From the NCBI GenBank assembly GCA_934574045.1, contig CAKTMK010000005.1, forward strand, positions 1 to 64,000: a stretch of 64,000 nt of DNA, written 5' to 3'. The DNA is from an uncultured Oscillibacter sp. Its GTDB lineage: Bacteria; Bacillota; Clostridia; Oscillospirales; Oscillospiraceae. The notes beneath the pieces were generated by a model that saw only the letters and a program-made list of their open reading frames with translations, was not told the origin of the DNA and made no database searches. The position numbers and the translations under genes were made by a program. Positions 1 through 7,204 of the stretch are shown here, one piece after another; the stretch's first letter is position 1, and every line of letters begins with the position of its first letter.

Positions 1-1
1 A

Positions 2-223
2 TATGCGGCTGAACTTATGCAGATCGATTTGGAACGCTTTGAGCAGGAGACGGGTGCGTGCAGGGAGATCGCTGAGAAATTGGATACCGACCTGACAGAG
101 GATGAACTGAACGCCCTTCTGCGGCAAGCATATACTTCCAGACATCTTCCTTTTCCGTGGGAAGGATTTGAAAGCTTCCATTCTTTTATGCATGATGACA
201 GCGCCCATCTGGTATTCCAGTGA
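2..223 (+). CDS. 3' end of an unidentified gene entering from the left edge
   Basis: The reading frame is open from base 2 through the first ATG at 17 to a TGA at 221-223. No ribosome binding site precedes that ATG, so this is most likely the C-terminus of a larger gene that begins outside the window. The visible ~73 residues are acidic and helical at the start and end in an aromatic-rich tail (PFPWEGFESFHSF). I do not recognise a family. Its stop overlaps the next start (TGATG), which indicates translational coupling with the cysteine-cluster gene and a common operon with the glycine-zipper gene. Confidence 0.55.
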   Translation, partial: YAAELMQIDLERFEQETGACREIAEKLDTDLTEDELNALLRQAYTSRHLPFPWEGFESFHSFMHDDSAHLVFQ

Positions 224-480
224 TGTTTCCATGTGACAAATGCGGCGAATGCTGCCGCAATCTACAGATGTCCGAGCTGTACAAGGAATTGGACAGGGGA
301 GATGGAACGTGCAGATATCTCAACGGAAATCTGTGCAGCATCTATCAAACCAGACCCCTCTTGTGTCGGATCGACGAAAGCTATGACCGCTTTTTTAGTG
401 GTTCGATGACAAGAGAAGCGTTTTACCGTGCAAATCTGCAAGTATGCAGTGAGCTAAAAAAGAAAAATAGGAGGACTTGA
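223..480 (+). CDS. YkgJ-type cysteine-cluster protein
   Basis: This 85-residue protein carries the YkgJ (CxxCxxCC) metal-binding signature: CDKCGECC at residues 4-11, then C-x-IYQTRPLLCR around residues 36-46, which matches the C..Y..RP..C pattern of the family. Such proteins are thought to bind zinc or an iron-sulfur cluster; their biochemical role is mostly unknown. I place the start at ATG 223, overlapping the upstream stop, instead of the GTG at 220; there is no clear ribosome binding site, which fits coupled translation. It sits between an unidentified gene and a glycine-zipper protein in what looks like one accessory operon, so a maturation or modification role for a neighbour is possible but unproven. 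Confidence 0.7.
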   Translation: MFPCDKCGECCRNLQMSELYKELDRGDGTCRYLNGNLCSIYQTRPLLCRIDESYDRFFSGSMTREAFYRANLQVCSELKKKNRRT

Positions 481-482
481 TT

Positions 483-1523
483 ATGCCATTACCGTTTATT
501 TTGGGAGCTGCCGCCGCAGCGGCTGGAGTGATCGGACTGGGAAGCGCAGTCCAAGGCGGCGTTAAAATGAAGGAAGCCAACGACACAATGAAGTTGGCGG
601 ATCAGAGACACCGGGCAAATATTACCCGCTTTGAAAAGCAGAACAAGTCGACCACCGAGGCGATGGACCGCCTGGGCAAGCTGGAACTGGAGATCCTGGA
701 TGGTTTCAAAAAGTTTTCTGACATTTTTGAGCAGATCAAAAACCGTCCGGAATTTATGGCTTACAGCAGAGAAAACGTGCGTATTCCGGCCTATAACGGC
801 GAGGAATTAAAGCAGGTTTCTGTTGGGGCTGGGGTTTTGCTTGGCGGCTTGGGCGGCGCAGCCGTTGGCACTGCCGGCGGTTTCGCGGCGGCCGGCGCGA
901 CTACGGCTGCTGTTATGGCTCTGGGGACCGCATCGACCGGAACTGCCATTGCGTCCCTGAGCGGTGTAGCCGCTACAAACGCGACGCTGGCCGCGCTCGG
1001 CGGCGGAGCGCTTGCAGCCGGCGGCGGCGGTATGGCGCTCGGAACGACCATTCTCGGCGCAACGACACTGGGAGTCGGCATTCTGGTCGGCGGCATCATC
1101 TTCAATTTGACCGGCAGTAAGCTCTCGGATAAAGCTGATGAAGCGTTTGCACAGATGAAAAAAGCAGAGGCTGAGATCAATAAGATCTGCCTCTACCTGA
1201 CAAAGTTGAGCAATGCGGAAAACGTCTTTGAAAAAACTATGCTGACGGTGAATCGCATTTATCAGCGCCACATTCTGAAGCTCGGCGATCTGGTGGTCAT
1301 CAATGGCAAGACAGATTGGAACGAGTTTACGGATGCGGAAAAGAAGATGACCGAAAATACAGTCCTGCTGGTCGGTCTGCTGTACAATATGTGCAAGGTC
1401 CAGATGGTCCGCCAGACCTCGGACAAGACCGAAACGAACACTGTGAACGAGGAAGAGATCTCCCGTACGATCAGGGATGCAAATACCTTCCTGGAAGACA
1501 GCGGCCTGAATACCTTGGTATAA
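483..1523 (+). CDS. glycine-zipper, coiled-coil membrane protein of unknown function
   Basis: The product has 346 residues, starting at ATG 483 behind AGGAGG at 470-475. Visible layout: an Ala/Gly-rich hydrophobic helix (about residues 5-25), a charged helical region (28-90), a ~95-residue Gly/Ala-rich hydrophobic segment (112-208) with repeated GxxxG spacing, a charged helix (209-260), and a mixed C-terminal domain. This resembles glycine-zipper proteins that insert into membranes, and in outline alpha-helical pore formers, but I see no motif that identifies a family. It is the last gene of the operon and is followed by a strong terminator. Codon usage and base composition look less GC-rich than the chromosomal genes to its right, consistent with acquired DNA. 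Confidence 0.75.
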   Translation: MPLPFILGAAAAAAGVIGLGSAVQGGVKMKEANDTMKLADQRHRANITRFEKQNKSTTEAMDRLGKLELEILDGFKKFSDIFEQIKNRPEFMAYSRENVRIPAYNGEELKQVSVGAGVLLGGLGGAAVGTAGGFAAAGATTAAVMALGTASTGTAIASLSGVAATNATLAALGGGALAAGGGGMALGTTILGATTLGVGILVGGIIFNLTGSKLSDKADEAFAQMKKAEAEINKICLYLTKLSNAENVFEKTMLTVNRIYQRHILKLGDLVVINGKTDWNEFTDAEKKMTENTVLLVGLLYNMCKVQMVRQTSDKTETNTVNEEEISRTIRDANTFLEDSGLNTLV

Positions 1524-1531
1524 TAGCGATA

Positions 1532-1572
1532 AAGTCCTGGGGATCCATTTCAGGGATCCCCGGGACTTTTTA
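1532..1572 (+). terminator. Rho-independent terminator of the accessory operon
   Basis: A 15-bp stem (arms 1532-1546 and 1554-1568, one T-G wobble) with a 7-base loop is followed by TTTTTAT. It lies 8 bases after the stop of the glycine-zipper gene and only ~25 bp from the junction with cotJC. Confidence 0.9.
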
Positions 1573-1590
1573 TGTTGTCCTTCCACCATC

Positions 1591-1604
1591 GCAGCATCTG
1601 CTGC
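1591..1604. other. Candidate recombination core at the cotJC break point
   Basis: GCAGCATCTGCTGC is a perfect 14-bp palindrome: 6-bp arms around a central dinucleotide (TC on this strand, GA on the cotJC sense strand). CotJC similarity stops at the GA of the codon for the conserved Glu/Asp after LAA, so the junction coincides with the centre of the palindrome. Large serine recombinases cross over at a central dinucleotide flanked by inverted repeats, which makes this a candidate attachment (attL/attR) half-pair. That is inference from position and symmetry. Confidence 0.45.
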
Positions 1605-2003
1605 CAGATCTTCGGTCAGGTCGGCGATGGTATCGCCGGTGACGGAGATGGTGCCTGCGGACCAGGGCGTGCCGGAGGCTGCCTGCGGGTAGACCCCGGC
1701 GGTATGGTCCACGAAGTATGCGTCAAAACCGGCGTCCTTGATCTGCTGCTCGTTCAGATTTCTGGTGAGCTGGTGGACGATGGTCCCCACCATCTCCAGA
1801 TGCCCCAGTTCCTCTGTGCCGATATCGGTCAGCAGCCCTTTCAGCTCCGGATACGGCATGGAGTAGCGCTGGCTGAGATAGCGCAGAGACGCGCCGAGTT
1901 CGCCGTGCGGACCACCGTACTGACTGATGATAAGCGCTGCCAGCTTGGGGTTGGTGTTTTTGATATTGATGGGATATTGCAGCTTCTTCTCGTAGACAAA
2001 CAT
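1597..2003 (-). pseudogene. cotJC: cotJC, spore coat manganese-catalase-like protein, 3' end missing
   Basis: Starting at ATG 2003 (AAGGAGG just upstream), about 135 residues match CotJC closely: YEKKLQYP, QYGGPHGEL, TDIGTEELGHLEMVGT and GDTIADLTEDLAA. Full-length CotJC is about 190 residues and has a ferritin-like dimanganese fold; the missing part holds the second set of metal ligands (the E..H segment). After LAAD the frame runs on without homology, antisense into the terminator and the glycine-zipper gene, so the protein as encoded here cannot be functional. The break is sharp, with no decay in the retained part, and falls on a palindrome. The gene is either freshly disrupted or interrupted by an excisable element. 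Confidence 0.85.
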
Positions 2004-2452
2004 CAGCCGTTCCCTCCTTTTTCCCAGGGCCACGGGTCACGCAACCATGCGTAGCCGTCCTTTTCCGTGACGTCGGTTTGGAGGAGGGGGCCGTACATCT
2101 GCTGATATTTTTCCCGGCCCTCTCGGGCAAGGCGGATATAGGACCAGTAGAGCTGCAGGACCTCCTGATCCTCCGGATGGGTGGTGAGATACAGCCCAAG
2201 CTCGTCAACGGCGAAATCCAGCGCCATCAGCTCCGCAAGGGCGGTGTTATTCGTTTTCAGCCGGTCGGTCATCGCCGCCTTGAAGGGCAGGTTCAGCCCC
2301 GGAAACAGTGTTCCGGTCTGGAGCGCCATGGCGTTGTCATAACGCGGCGGGTCCGGCTCCTGCATGGGAACATAGGGGAACGCCAACGGTGCGCACCGCC
2401 CGGGCAGACGTCCGTCGCCCTGCCCGCAGGCATTCGTATTGGGTCTTTCCAT
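2003..2452 (-). CDS. cotJB: CotJA-CotJB fused spore coat protein
   Basis: From ATG 2452 (GGAAGGAG ten bases upstream) one uninterrupted 149-codon frame contains both small coat proteins. Residues 1-60 look like CotJA (PLAFPYVPMQ, ALQTGTLFPGLNLPF) and residues 61-149 like CotJB (ALDFAVDELGLYLTTHP, KYGPLL-type QMYGPLL, WPWE tail). In other spore-formers these are separate genes cotJA and cotJB. CotJB could still be made alone: ATG 2272 has AAGGCGG three bases upstream. The stop overlaps the cotJC start (TGATG), so the operon is cotJA/B-cotJC. CotJ proteins are inner coat components made in the mother cell. Confidence 0.8.
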   Translation of the reverse strand: MERPNTNACGQGDGRLPGRCAPLAFPYVPMQEPDPPRYDNAMALQTGTLFPGLNLPFKAAMTDRLKTNNTALAELMALDFAVDELGLYLTTHPEDQEVLQLYWSYIRLAREGREKYQQMYGPLLQTDVTEKDGYAWLRDPWPWEKGGNG

Positions 2453-2507
2453 CTGCAAGAAACTCCTTCCTTTGCATGGGTCGCGCACCAGCCGGTGCGC
2501 TTACACC

Positions 2508-2534
2508 AGTGTATGCCTGCGGGAAGTGCGAGGT
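2508..2534 (-). promoter_or_regulatory. Sigma-E-like promoter of the cotJ operon
   Basis: The minus-strand -10 box CATACACT (2508-2515) matches the mother-cell sigma-E consensus CATACAnT. The -35 region, GTACCT about 15 bp upstream, is weak. The cotJ operon is sigma-E controlled in Bacillus subtilis, which supports the reading. Confidence 0.5.
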
Positions 2535-2539
2535 ACGTC

Positions 2540-2569
2540 TTGCAGGACACGCCCGTGCGGTGGTATAAT
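2540..2569 (+). promoter_or_regulatory. Sigma-A-type promoter for cwlD-radA
   Basis: TTGCAG (2540-2545), an 18-bp spacer and TATAAT (2564-2569), 60 bp before the cwlD start. Confidence 0.55.
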
Positions 2570-2628
2570 TGAAATGCACGGCATATTGGAAAAGCCGGGG
2601 TGCATATCTTCCCCGGGAGGTGACGGAT

Positions 2629-3354
2629 ATGATCGTCTTGGTGCGCAGATCTCACATCGGCTTTTCTCTGCTTCTTCTGCTTACGGCAGCGTGTATGTCG
2701 CTCATTCTGCGGCAGGGGAGCGGGCGGAGCGCTGCCGCGCTGGCGTCTGTCCAGCCGCAGCCGATCGGCCGGATCGTGGTCGTGGACGCGGGACACGGCG
2801 GAGAGGACGGCGGCGCAGTTGCCGGGGACGGGACGGTGGAAAGCGGGCTGAATCTGGAGATCGCCGCGCGGCTGAACGCGCTGCTCCGGCTGATGGGGCA
2901 GAATACGGTGATGACCCGGACGGAGGACGTCTCCATTTACTCCGACGGCGCGCAGACGCTGCACCAGAAGAAGGTCTCCGATCTGGAGAACCGGGCCGCG
3001 CTGGTGAACGGTCTGGCGGACGCGGTCCTTATCAGCATCCACCAGAACAGCCTGCCCAGCTCGCCGAAAACGCGGGGCGCACAGGTGTTCTATAACGGCG
3101 TGGGATATGCGCCGGAGCTGGCCGCTGCCGCGCAGGAGCGGCTCAATCAGGCCATCAACGGCGAAAAGGAAAAAACGGCCAAGCGCATCTCCGATTCCAT
3201 CTACCTGACCCGGCACGCGCAGGCTCCGGCGGTCATCGTGGAGTGCGGCTTCCTTTCCAACGACGGCGACACGGCCCGCCTGAAGGAGCCGGAATATCAG
3301 CTTCATCTGGCGGCTGCCATCGCCGCCGGATACTTTACAGCGGAGGACGACTGA
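2629..3354 (+). CDS. cwlD: CwlD, N-acetylmuramoyl-L-alanine amidase
   Basis: This amidase_3 family enzyme cleaves the peptide from N-acetylmuramic acid. In sporulation CwlD does this with PdaA to form muramic-delta-lactam in spore cortex, needed for germination. The 241-residue protein has an N-terminal membrane anchor (residues 10-27) and the family's zinc ligands: the H of DAGHGG, the E of VESGLNLEIA and the H of SIHQN. The catalytic Glu is in VIVECGFLSN. ATG 2629 is chosen because GGGAGGTGA lies directly upstream; a longer frame from 2569 has no such site. It is three bases from radA, so the two are probably cotranscribed. Confidence 0.9.
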   Translation: MIVLVRRSHIGFSLLLLLTAACMSLILRQGSGRSAAALASVQPQPIGRIVVVDAGHGGEDGGAVAGDGTVESGLNLEIAARLNALLRLMGQNTVMTRTEDVSIYSDGAQTLHQKKVSDLENRAALVNGLADAVLISIHQNSLPSSPKTRGAQVFYNGVGYAPELAAAAQERLNQAINGEKEKTAKRISDSIYLTRHAQAPAVIVECGFLSNDGDTARLKEPEYQLHLAAAIAAGYFTAEDD

Positions 3355-3357
3355 TAG

Positions 3358-4752
3358 ATGAAAGCAAGGACTGTTTTTTACTGCACGGAGTGCGGCAACG
3401 AGACGCCGAAATGGGCGGGGAAGTGCCCCGCCTGCGGCGCGTGGAACACCGTGGTGGAGCGCCCGCCGGAGGCCGCGCCGAAGAAATCCCGCGGCCTTGG
3501 CCGCGCGGCGTCTGCCATGCCGGCTGCGGTGGGCGGCTCCCGCCGCGCCCGGCCCGTGACGGATCTGGAGACGGCGGCAGAGATCCGTTTTCCCACCGGA
3601 ATGGGAGAACTGGACCGCGTGCTGGGCGGGGGAGCCGTGAAAGGCTCTCTGGTGCTGGTGGGCGGTGCGCCCGGCATTGGAAAATCCACGCTGATGCTTC
3701 AGATCTGCAGCAAGCTGTGCGAATTTTCCAAGGTCCTGTATGTATCCGGCGAGGAGTCCGAGCACCAGCTCAAGCTGCGGGCGGGGCGGCTGAATGTGGA
3801 GAGCGAACGGCTGTTCGTGATCTCGGAGACCTGCCTTGGCGACGTTCTGGAGACCGTGGCGCAGGAGCAGCCGGACGTGCTCATCATCGACTCTATCCAG
3901 ACGCTGTATAACGACGCGCTGGACTCCCCGGCGGGGAGCGTCGGGCAGGTCAAGGACTGCACCATGGCGCTGATGCAGCTTGCAAAGGGCCGGGAGATCA
4001 CGGTGTTTGTGATCGGCCACGTGAATAAGGAAGGCTCCATCGCGGGACCGAAGGTCCTCGAACACATGGTCGACTGCGTTCTATACTTCGAGGGAGACCA
4101 GCACAGCTCCTACCGCATCCTGCGGGCGGCGAAGAACCGCTTCGGCGCGACCAACGAGATCGGCGTGTTCGAGATGGAGGACGCGGGACTGCACGAGGTG
4201 GAGAATCCGTCTGAAATGCTGCTGGACGGTCGCCCGGCGGACACGCCGGGTACCTGCGTCACCTGCGTGATGGAGGGCGTGCGGCCCGTTCTGGCGGAGA
4301 TCCAGGCGCTGATCGCCCCCAGCAGCTACGGTACGCCCCGGCGCACCAGCAACGGCTTTGACTACAACCGGGCCGCCATGCTGATCGCGGTGCTGGAAAA
4401 GAGGGGAGGGCTGAAGCTCTCCGCCTGCGACACGTATCTCAACATCATCGGCGGCCTGTGGCTGGACGAGCCTGCCGCGGATCTGGCCGCAGCGGTGGCG
4501 CTGGCGTCCAGCTATCTGGATCAGCCGGTCCCCGGCGATCTGGTCGCCATCGGCGAGGTGGGCCTGACCGGCGAACTGCGCAGCGTCAGTCAGCTCAGCC
4601 AGCGGGTCAACGAGGTCCGCCGTCTGGGCTTCAAGCGCTGTCTGATCCCGGAGCGCCGATCCCAGACGATCCATGCGCCGGAGGGATTGGAGCTGATCCC
4701 GGTGCGGGATATCGGGGAGGCTCTGCGGGCCGTTCTGCGCAGACGGGGATGA
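3358..4752 (+). CDS. radA: RadA, DNA repair ATPase/branch-migration protein
   Basis: The 464-residue length is typical of RadA. An N-terminal C4 zinc finger (C9, C12, C23, C26) is followed by a RecA-like ATPase with Walker A GGAPGIGKST (about 103-112), the RadA signature KNRFGATNEIGVFEM (about 258-272) and a C-terminal Lon-protease-like domain containing GEVGLTGELRSV. RadA helps RecA extend and process recombination intermediates. It starts four bases after cwlD. Confidence 0.95.
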   Translation: MKARTVFYCTECGNETPKWAGKCPACGAWNTVVERPPEAAPKKSRGLGRAASAMPAAVGGSRRARPVTDLETAAEIRFPTGMGELDRVLGGGAVKGSLVLVGGAPGIGKSTLMLQICSKLCEFSKVLYVSGEESEHQLKLRAGRLNVESERLFVISETCLGDVLETVAQEQPDVLIIDSIQTLYNDALDSPAGSVGQVKDCTMALMQLAKGREITVFVIGHVNKEGSIAGPKVLEHMVDCVLYFEGDQHSSYRILRAAKNRFGATNEIGVFEMEDAGLHEVENPSEMLLDGRPADTPGTCVTCVMEGVRPVLAEIQALIAPSSYGTPRRTSNGFDYNRAAMLIAVLEKRGGLKLSACDTYLNIIGGLWLDEPAADLAAAVALASSYLDQPVPGDLVAIGEVGLTGELRSVSQLSQRVNEVRRLGFKRCLIPERRSQTIHAPEGLELIPVRDIGEALRAVLRRRG

Positions 4753-4864
4753 AGTGGACGCAGCCGTCCGCCGCCCGGGGAAGCCCCGCGGCTGCGGCAC
4801 AGTCCAGCGCGCACAGCCCGTCTTTCTGATAGATGCAGGAGCAGATGCAGGGGATCAGGCTCAT
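4631..4864 (-). CDS. Possible small cysteine-rich protein, antisense overlap with radA
   Basis: The first 40 residues (CICSCIYQKDGLCALD, then GCVHFIP) have the spacing of short C-rich proteins found in Clostridia (C..C.YQ..G.C.L...C.YF.P), which may bind metal and have no known function. The frame then continues for 37 Pro/Gly-rich residues antisense to the end of radA, which is unusual and may be fortuitous read-through. No good ribosome binding site is visible before ATG 4864. I call it on the cysteine pattern alone; it could be a non-coding coincidence. Confidence 0.4.
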   Translation of the reverse strand: MSLIPCICSCIYQKDGLCALDCAAAAGLPRAADGCVHFIPVCAERPAEPPRYPAPGSAPIPPAHGSSGIGAPGSDSA

Positions 4865-5960
4865 GAAACTCAGTCCATTCCGTTAAGATCCGCGCACGGC
4901 AGTCCGATGGTCGTCCGTACAGAAACGAACGCGCATGGGAACAGGATTCCCCGACGGAGCGCGGTTTATGTTTGGATGGTAATTTGGAGACCGGTGGCTT
5001 GTAAAGCATGTGGATCGAACTGGCGTTTGAGTGCATGAATTCCGGCGAATATCGAAACTTTTTACGTTAAAAGGCGCAGGAGACGCTACATGGCACAGTA
5101 TTATCTGCACGTTTTATCGAATGTTTCAGGCTTGGAAAAGGCGCGCGGATTGCAGCGCCGAGCTTTGAGGACGGCCATCTGAGCAGCCGCGGCGGCAGGC
5201 ATACCGCGCGGGCGTGTGCGAGTTACAAGGTATGGGAACGGCGTTTTGCATCGCATTTCGCAAGGAGCCGGATTTTTTGATTCGCTAAGTGTGCGGGACG
5301 AGACGTAAGGAAAATCCATTTGGCCGACCGTTCAGCGGGAGGACGTTTTGAGGAATAGATAATATTGAACAAAATAAAAATTTTGTTCAAAGTGGAGGAG
5401 AGGGACAGCGAAAAAAGACAGCTGTAAAGATAGCTGTGCGGTATGAGCTTCGGACTTACGCTGTCGGTGCTGGCCACAGTAGCTCTGGGACGAGCTTCTG
5501 TCGGCTATACCAGTTCCGATTTTGCCGGTTGTGTCAGAGCGGTTTCTGCGCACTGGGCTGTGCGCTGTGGCCGCTTGATATCCGTTGCACTCCACAATGG
5601 GCGCACGGAGCAAAAAAAACTCCGCTGAGCATCCTCCGGCGTTCGGCTCTCGTAATGTAGATGGTATTGCTATGATGATATCGCCGCGCCGGGATTGTCC
5701 CAGTGTACCGCTGGAGCGCTCCGCGGCATTCTCACGGCTTTTGACGGGACTTTCAAGGTTTCTGGATTGGAGCCGCACGGGCCGCTATCGGTTCGTCCGT
5801 TGACACATCATAAATCGAAATATCTCGTAGCTGGTTGAGCTGCTCAACAGCCGCATTCCATAAGGCACGCGGCTTGAGATCCGGAAAACGCCGGATACGG
5901 CATGCTTATTCGATATTCCTGAGATTAAAATCCATAGAATTGTGTAAATTCAAAGTATGT
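4865..5960. other. Gene-poor region between radA and the Xer recombinase
   Basis: About 1.1 kb with no recognisable protein, tRNA or rRNA. Short frames exist on both strands (for example 5090-5182 with AGGAG upstream; 5443-5628) but none resembles a family. Base composition drifts lower than the flanking genes. The only strong structure is the 11-bp-arm palindrome at 5365-5390. It may be a degraded accessory insertion or hold an unrecognised RNA. Confidence 0.5.
5365..5390. repeat. Perfect 11-bp inverted repeat in an AT-rich patch
   Basis: TTGAACAAAAT, loop AAAA, ATTTTGTTCAA. The arms match perfectly. It could be a regulator operator or a weak bidirectional hairpin. It is followed by GTGGAGGAG, which resembles a ribosome binding site, but no convincing gene starts behind it. 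Confidence 0.6.
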
Positions 5961-5973
5961 AAAGGTGATCTGC

Positions 5974-6981
5974 TTGAACGATTATCGTACGGAAGCGCCG
6001 CCGATCCTGCGGGATTTTCTGGCGTATCACGAGACCATCAAGGCCCATTCCAGACGGACTGTGGACGAGTATTTTCTTGATCTGCGGAACTTTTTCCGCT
6101 ACATGAAGCAGGTCCGCGACCCGTCGCTCCGGGACCGGCGGCTGGACGAAATTCCGATCCTGGATGTGGATCTCAGCTTTGTGAAATCCGTAACATTAAC
6201 GGATATTTACGGCTACATGACCTATCTGAGCCGCGACCGCATCCAGCATCAAAACAGTTCTATTTCGGATTATGGACTGAACGCCGCGTCCAGAGCACGA
6301 AAAATTGCGACATTACGCTCTTTTTACAACTATTTGACCAATAAGGTCCACCTGCTGGACGAAAACCCGGTCAAGGACATCGACTCCCCCAAGACGATGA
6401 AATCGCTCCCCAAATATCTGACGCTGGACGAAAGCATCCAGCTTCTCAGCTCCGTCAGCGGGAAAAACAGCGAGCGGGACTACTGCATCCTGACGCTGTT
6501 CCTCAACTGCGGCCTGCGGATCTCGGAGCTGGTGGGGCTGGATCTGAACGACATTCAGGACGAAGCACTCCGCGTTCTGGGCAAGGGCAACAAAACGCGG
6601 ATCGTCTACCTGAACGACGCCTGCAAGAGCGCTCTGCGGCAGTATCTGGCGGTGCGCCGTCCCATCACGGGCCGGGATCAGAACGCCCTGTTCCTCTCCG
6701 AGCAGAATAAGCGCATCAGCCGTTCCGGCGTCCACGCGCTGGTCAAAAAGCATCTGGGCGAGGCCGGTCTGGACGCGGCGGAATATTCCGCCCACAAACT
6801 GCGCCACACCGCCGCCACGCTGATGCTGCAAAACGGCGTGGACGTAAAGGCCGTTCAGGAGGTGTTGGGCCACGAGCACCTGAACACCACGGAGATCTAC
6901 ACCCACATCGACAACGAAGCACTGCGCGTCGCCGCAAAGGCAAATCCCTTGTCACACGTTGTACCGCAGAAGAAAACTTGA
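5974..6981 (+). CDS. xerC: XerC/XerD-type tyrosine recombinase
   Basis: The 335-residue protein has an N-terminal SAM-like core-binding domain and a C-terminal catalytic domain with the full set of residues: R182 (GLRISELVGL), K207 (GKGNKTR), H274 and R277 (HKLRH), H300 (LGHEH) and Y309 (TTEIYTH). This is the chromosomal Xer type that resolves chromosome dimers, not a phage-type integrase. I choose the TTG at 5974 because AAAGGTGA (5961-5968) is well placed for it; the GTG at 5965 would overlap that site. It stands alone, with no recombinase partner nearby. Confidence 0.9.
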   Translation: MNDYRTEAPPILRDFLAYHETIKAHSRRTVDEYFLDLRNFFRYMKQVRDPSLRDRRLDEIPILDVDLSFVKSVTLTDIYGYMTYLSRDRIQHQNSSISDYGLNAASRARKIATLRSFYNYLTNKVHLLDENPVKDIDSPKTMKSLPKYLTLDESIQLLSSVSGKNSERDYCILTLFLNCGLRISELVGLDLNDIQDEALRVLGKGNKTRIVYLNDACKSALRQYLAVRRPITGRDQNALFLSEQNKRISRSGVHALVKKHLGEAGLDAAEYSAHKLRHTAATLMLQNGVDVKAVQEVLGHEHLNTTEIYTHIDNEALRVAAKANPLSHVVPQKKT

Positions 6982-7020
6982 CTTCCCTCTCCTGCCGAGC
7001 CGCGCGGAAAACATTACCGG

Positions 7021-7049
7021 TTGCAAAATAGTAACAAACCGGTTACAAT
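7021..7049 (+). promoter_or_regulatory. Sigma-A promoter of the 33-aa peptide gene
   Basis: TTGCAA (7021-7026), exactly 17 bp, TACAAT (7044-7049). It overlaps the direct repeats ACCGGTT, which may be a regulator site. Confidence 0.75.
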
Positions 7050-7093
7050 TCTAATTGTCTTCGCGAGGCAAATCTACACAGGAGGTCTCACAT

Positions 7094-7195
7094 ATGTTCT
7101 GCAACTTCAACACTGGCTGCGGCACCAGCGGCGCCGGGTTCGACTGCGGCTCCATCTGGCAGCTGCTGGGCCAGTGCTTCGGCTTTGGCTGCTGA
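7094..7195 (+). CDS. 33-residue Cys/Gly-rich micropeptide
   Basis: The ATG at 7094 is preceded by AGGAGG (7080-7085) at ideal spacing and encodes 33 residues with five cysteines (positions 3, 9, 18, 28, 33), many glycines and aromatics (MFCNFNTGCG... ending CFGFGC). It has its own sigma-A promoter and a strong terminator, so the unit is complete and monocistronic. There is no signal peptide or membrane segment. The function is unknown: a metal-binding or structural peptide, or a modified-peptide precursor, are options, but no maturation enzyme is adjacent. It is too short for standard gene callers. Confidence 0.75.
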   Translation: MFCNFNTGCGTSGAGFDCGSIWQLLGQCFGFGC

Positions 7196-7204
7196 GACGC
7201 ATAC

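Noticed and set aside
807..2033. A 408-codon minus frame that includes cotJC
   Set aside because: Only codons 11-145 match CotJC; the rest is antisense to the glycine-zipper gene and its terminator, and is chance read-through.
2293..4065. 590-codon minus frame opposite cwlD-radA
   Set aside because: Shadow frame of two well-recognised genes, without family similarity.
5090..5182. 30-codon ORF with AGGAG upstream in the gene-poor region
   Set aside because: No resemblance to known peptides, no promoter or terminator; too weak to call.
5332..5778. 149-codon minus frame in the gene-poor region
   Set aside because: No ribosome binding site, crosses the palindrome, and no protein-like pattern.
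5974..6981. Xer recombinase as the integrase of the element at the left edge
   Set aside because: It is a chromosomal Xer type 4.4 kb outside the junction, and the junction symmetry suits a serine, not a tyrosine, recombinase.
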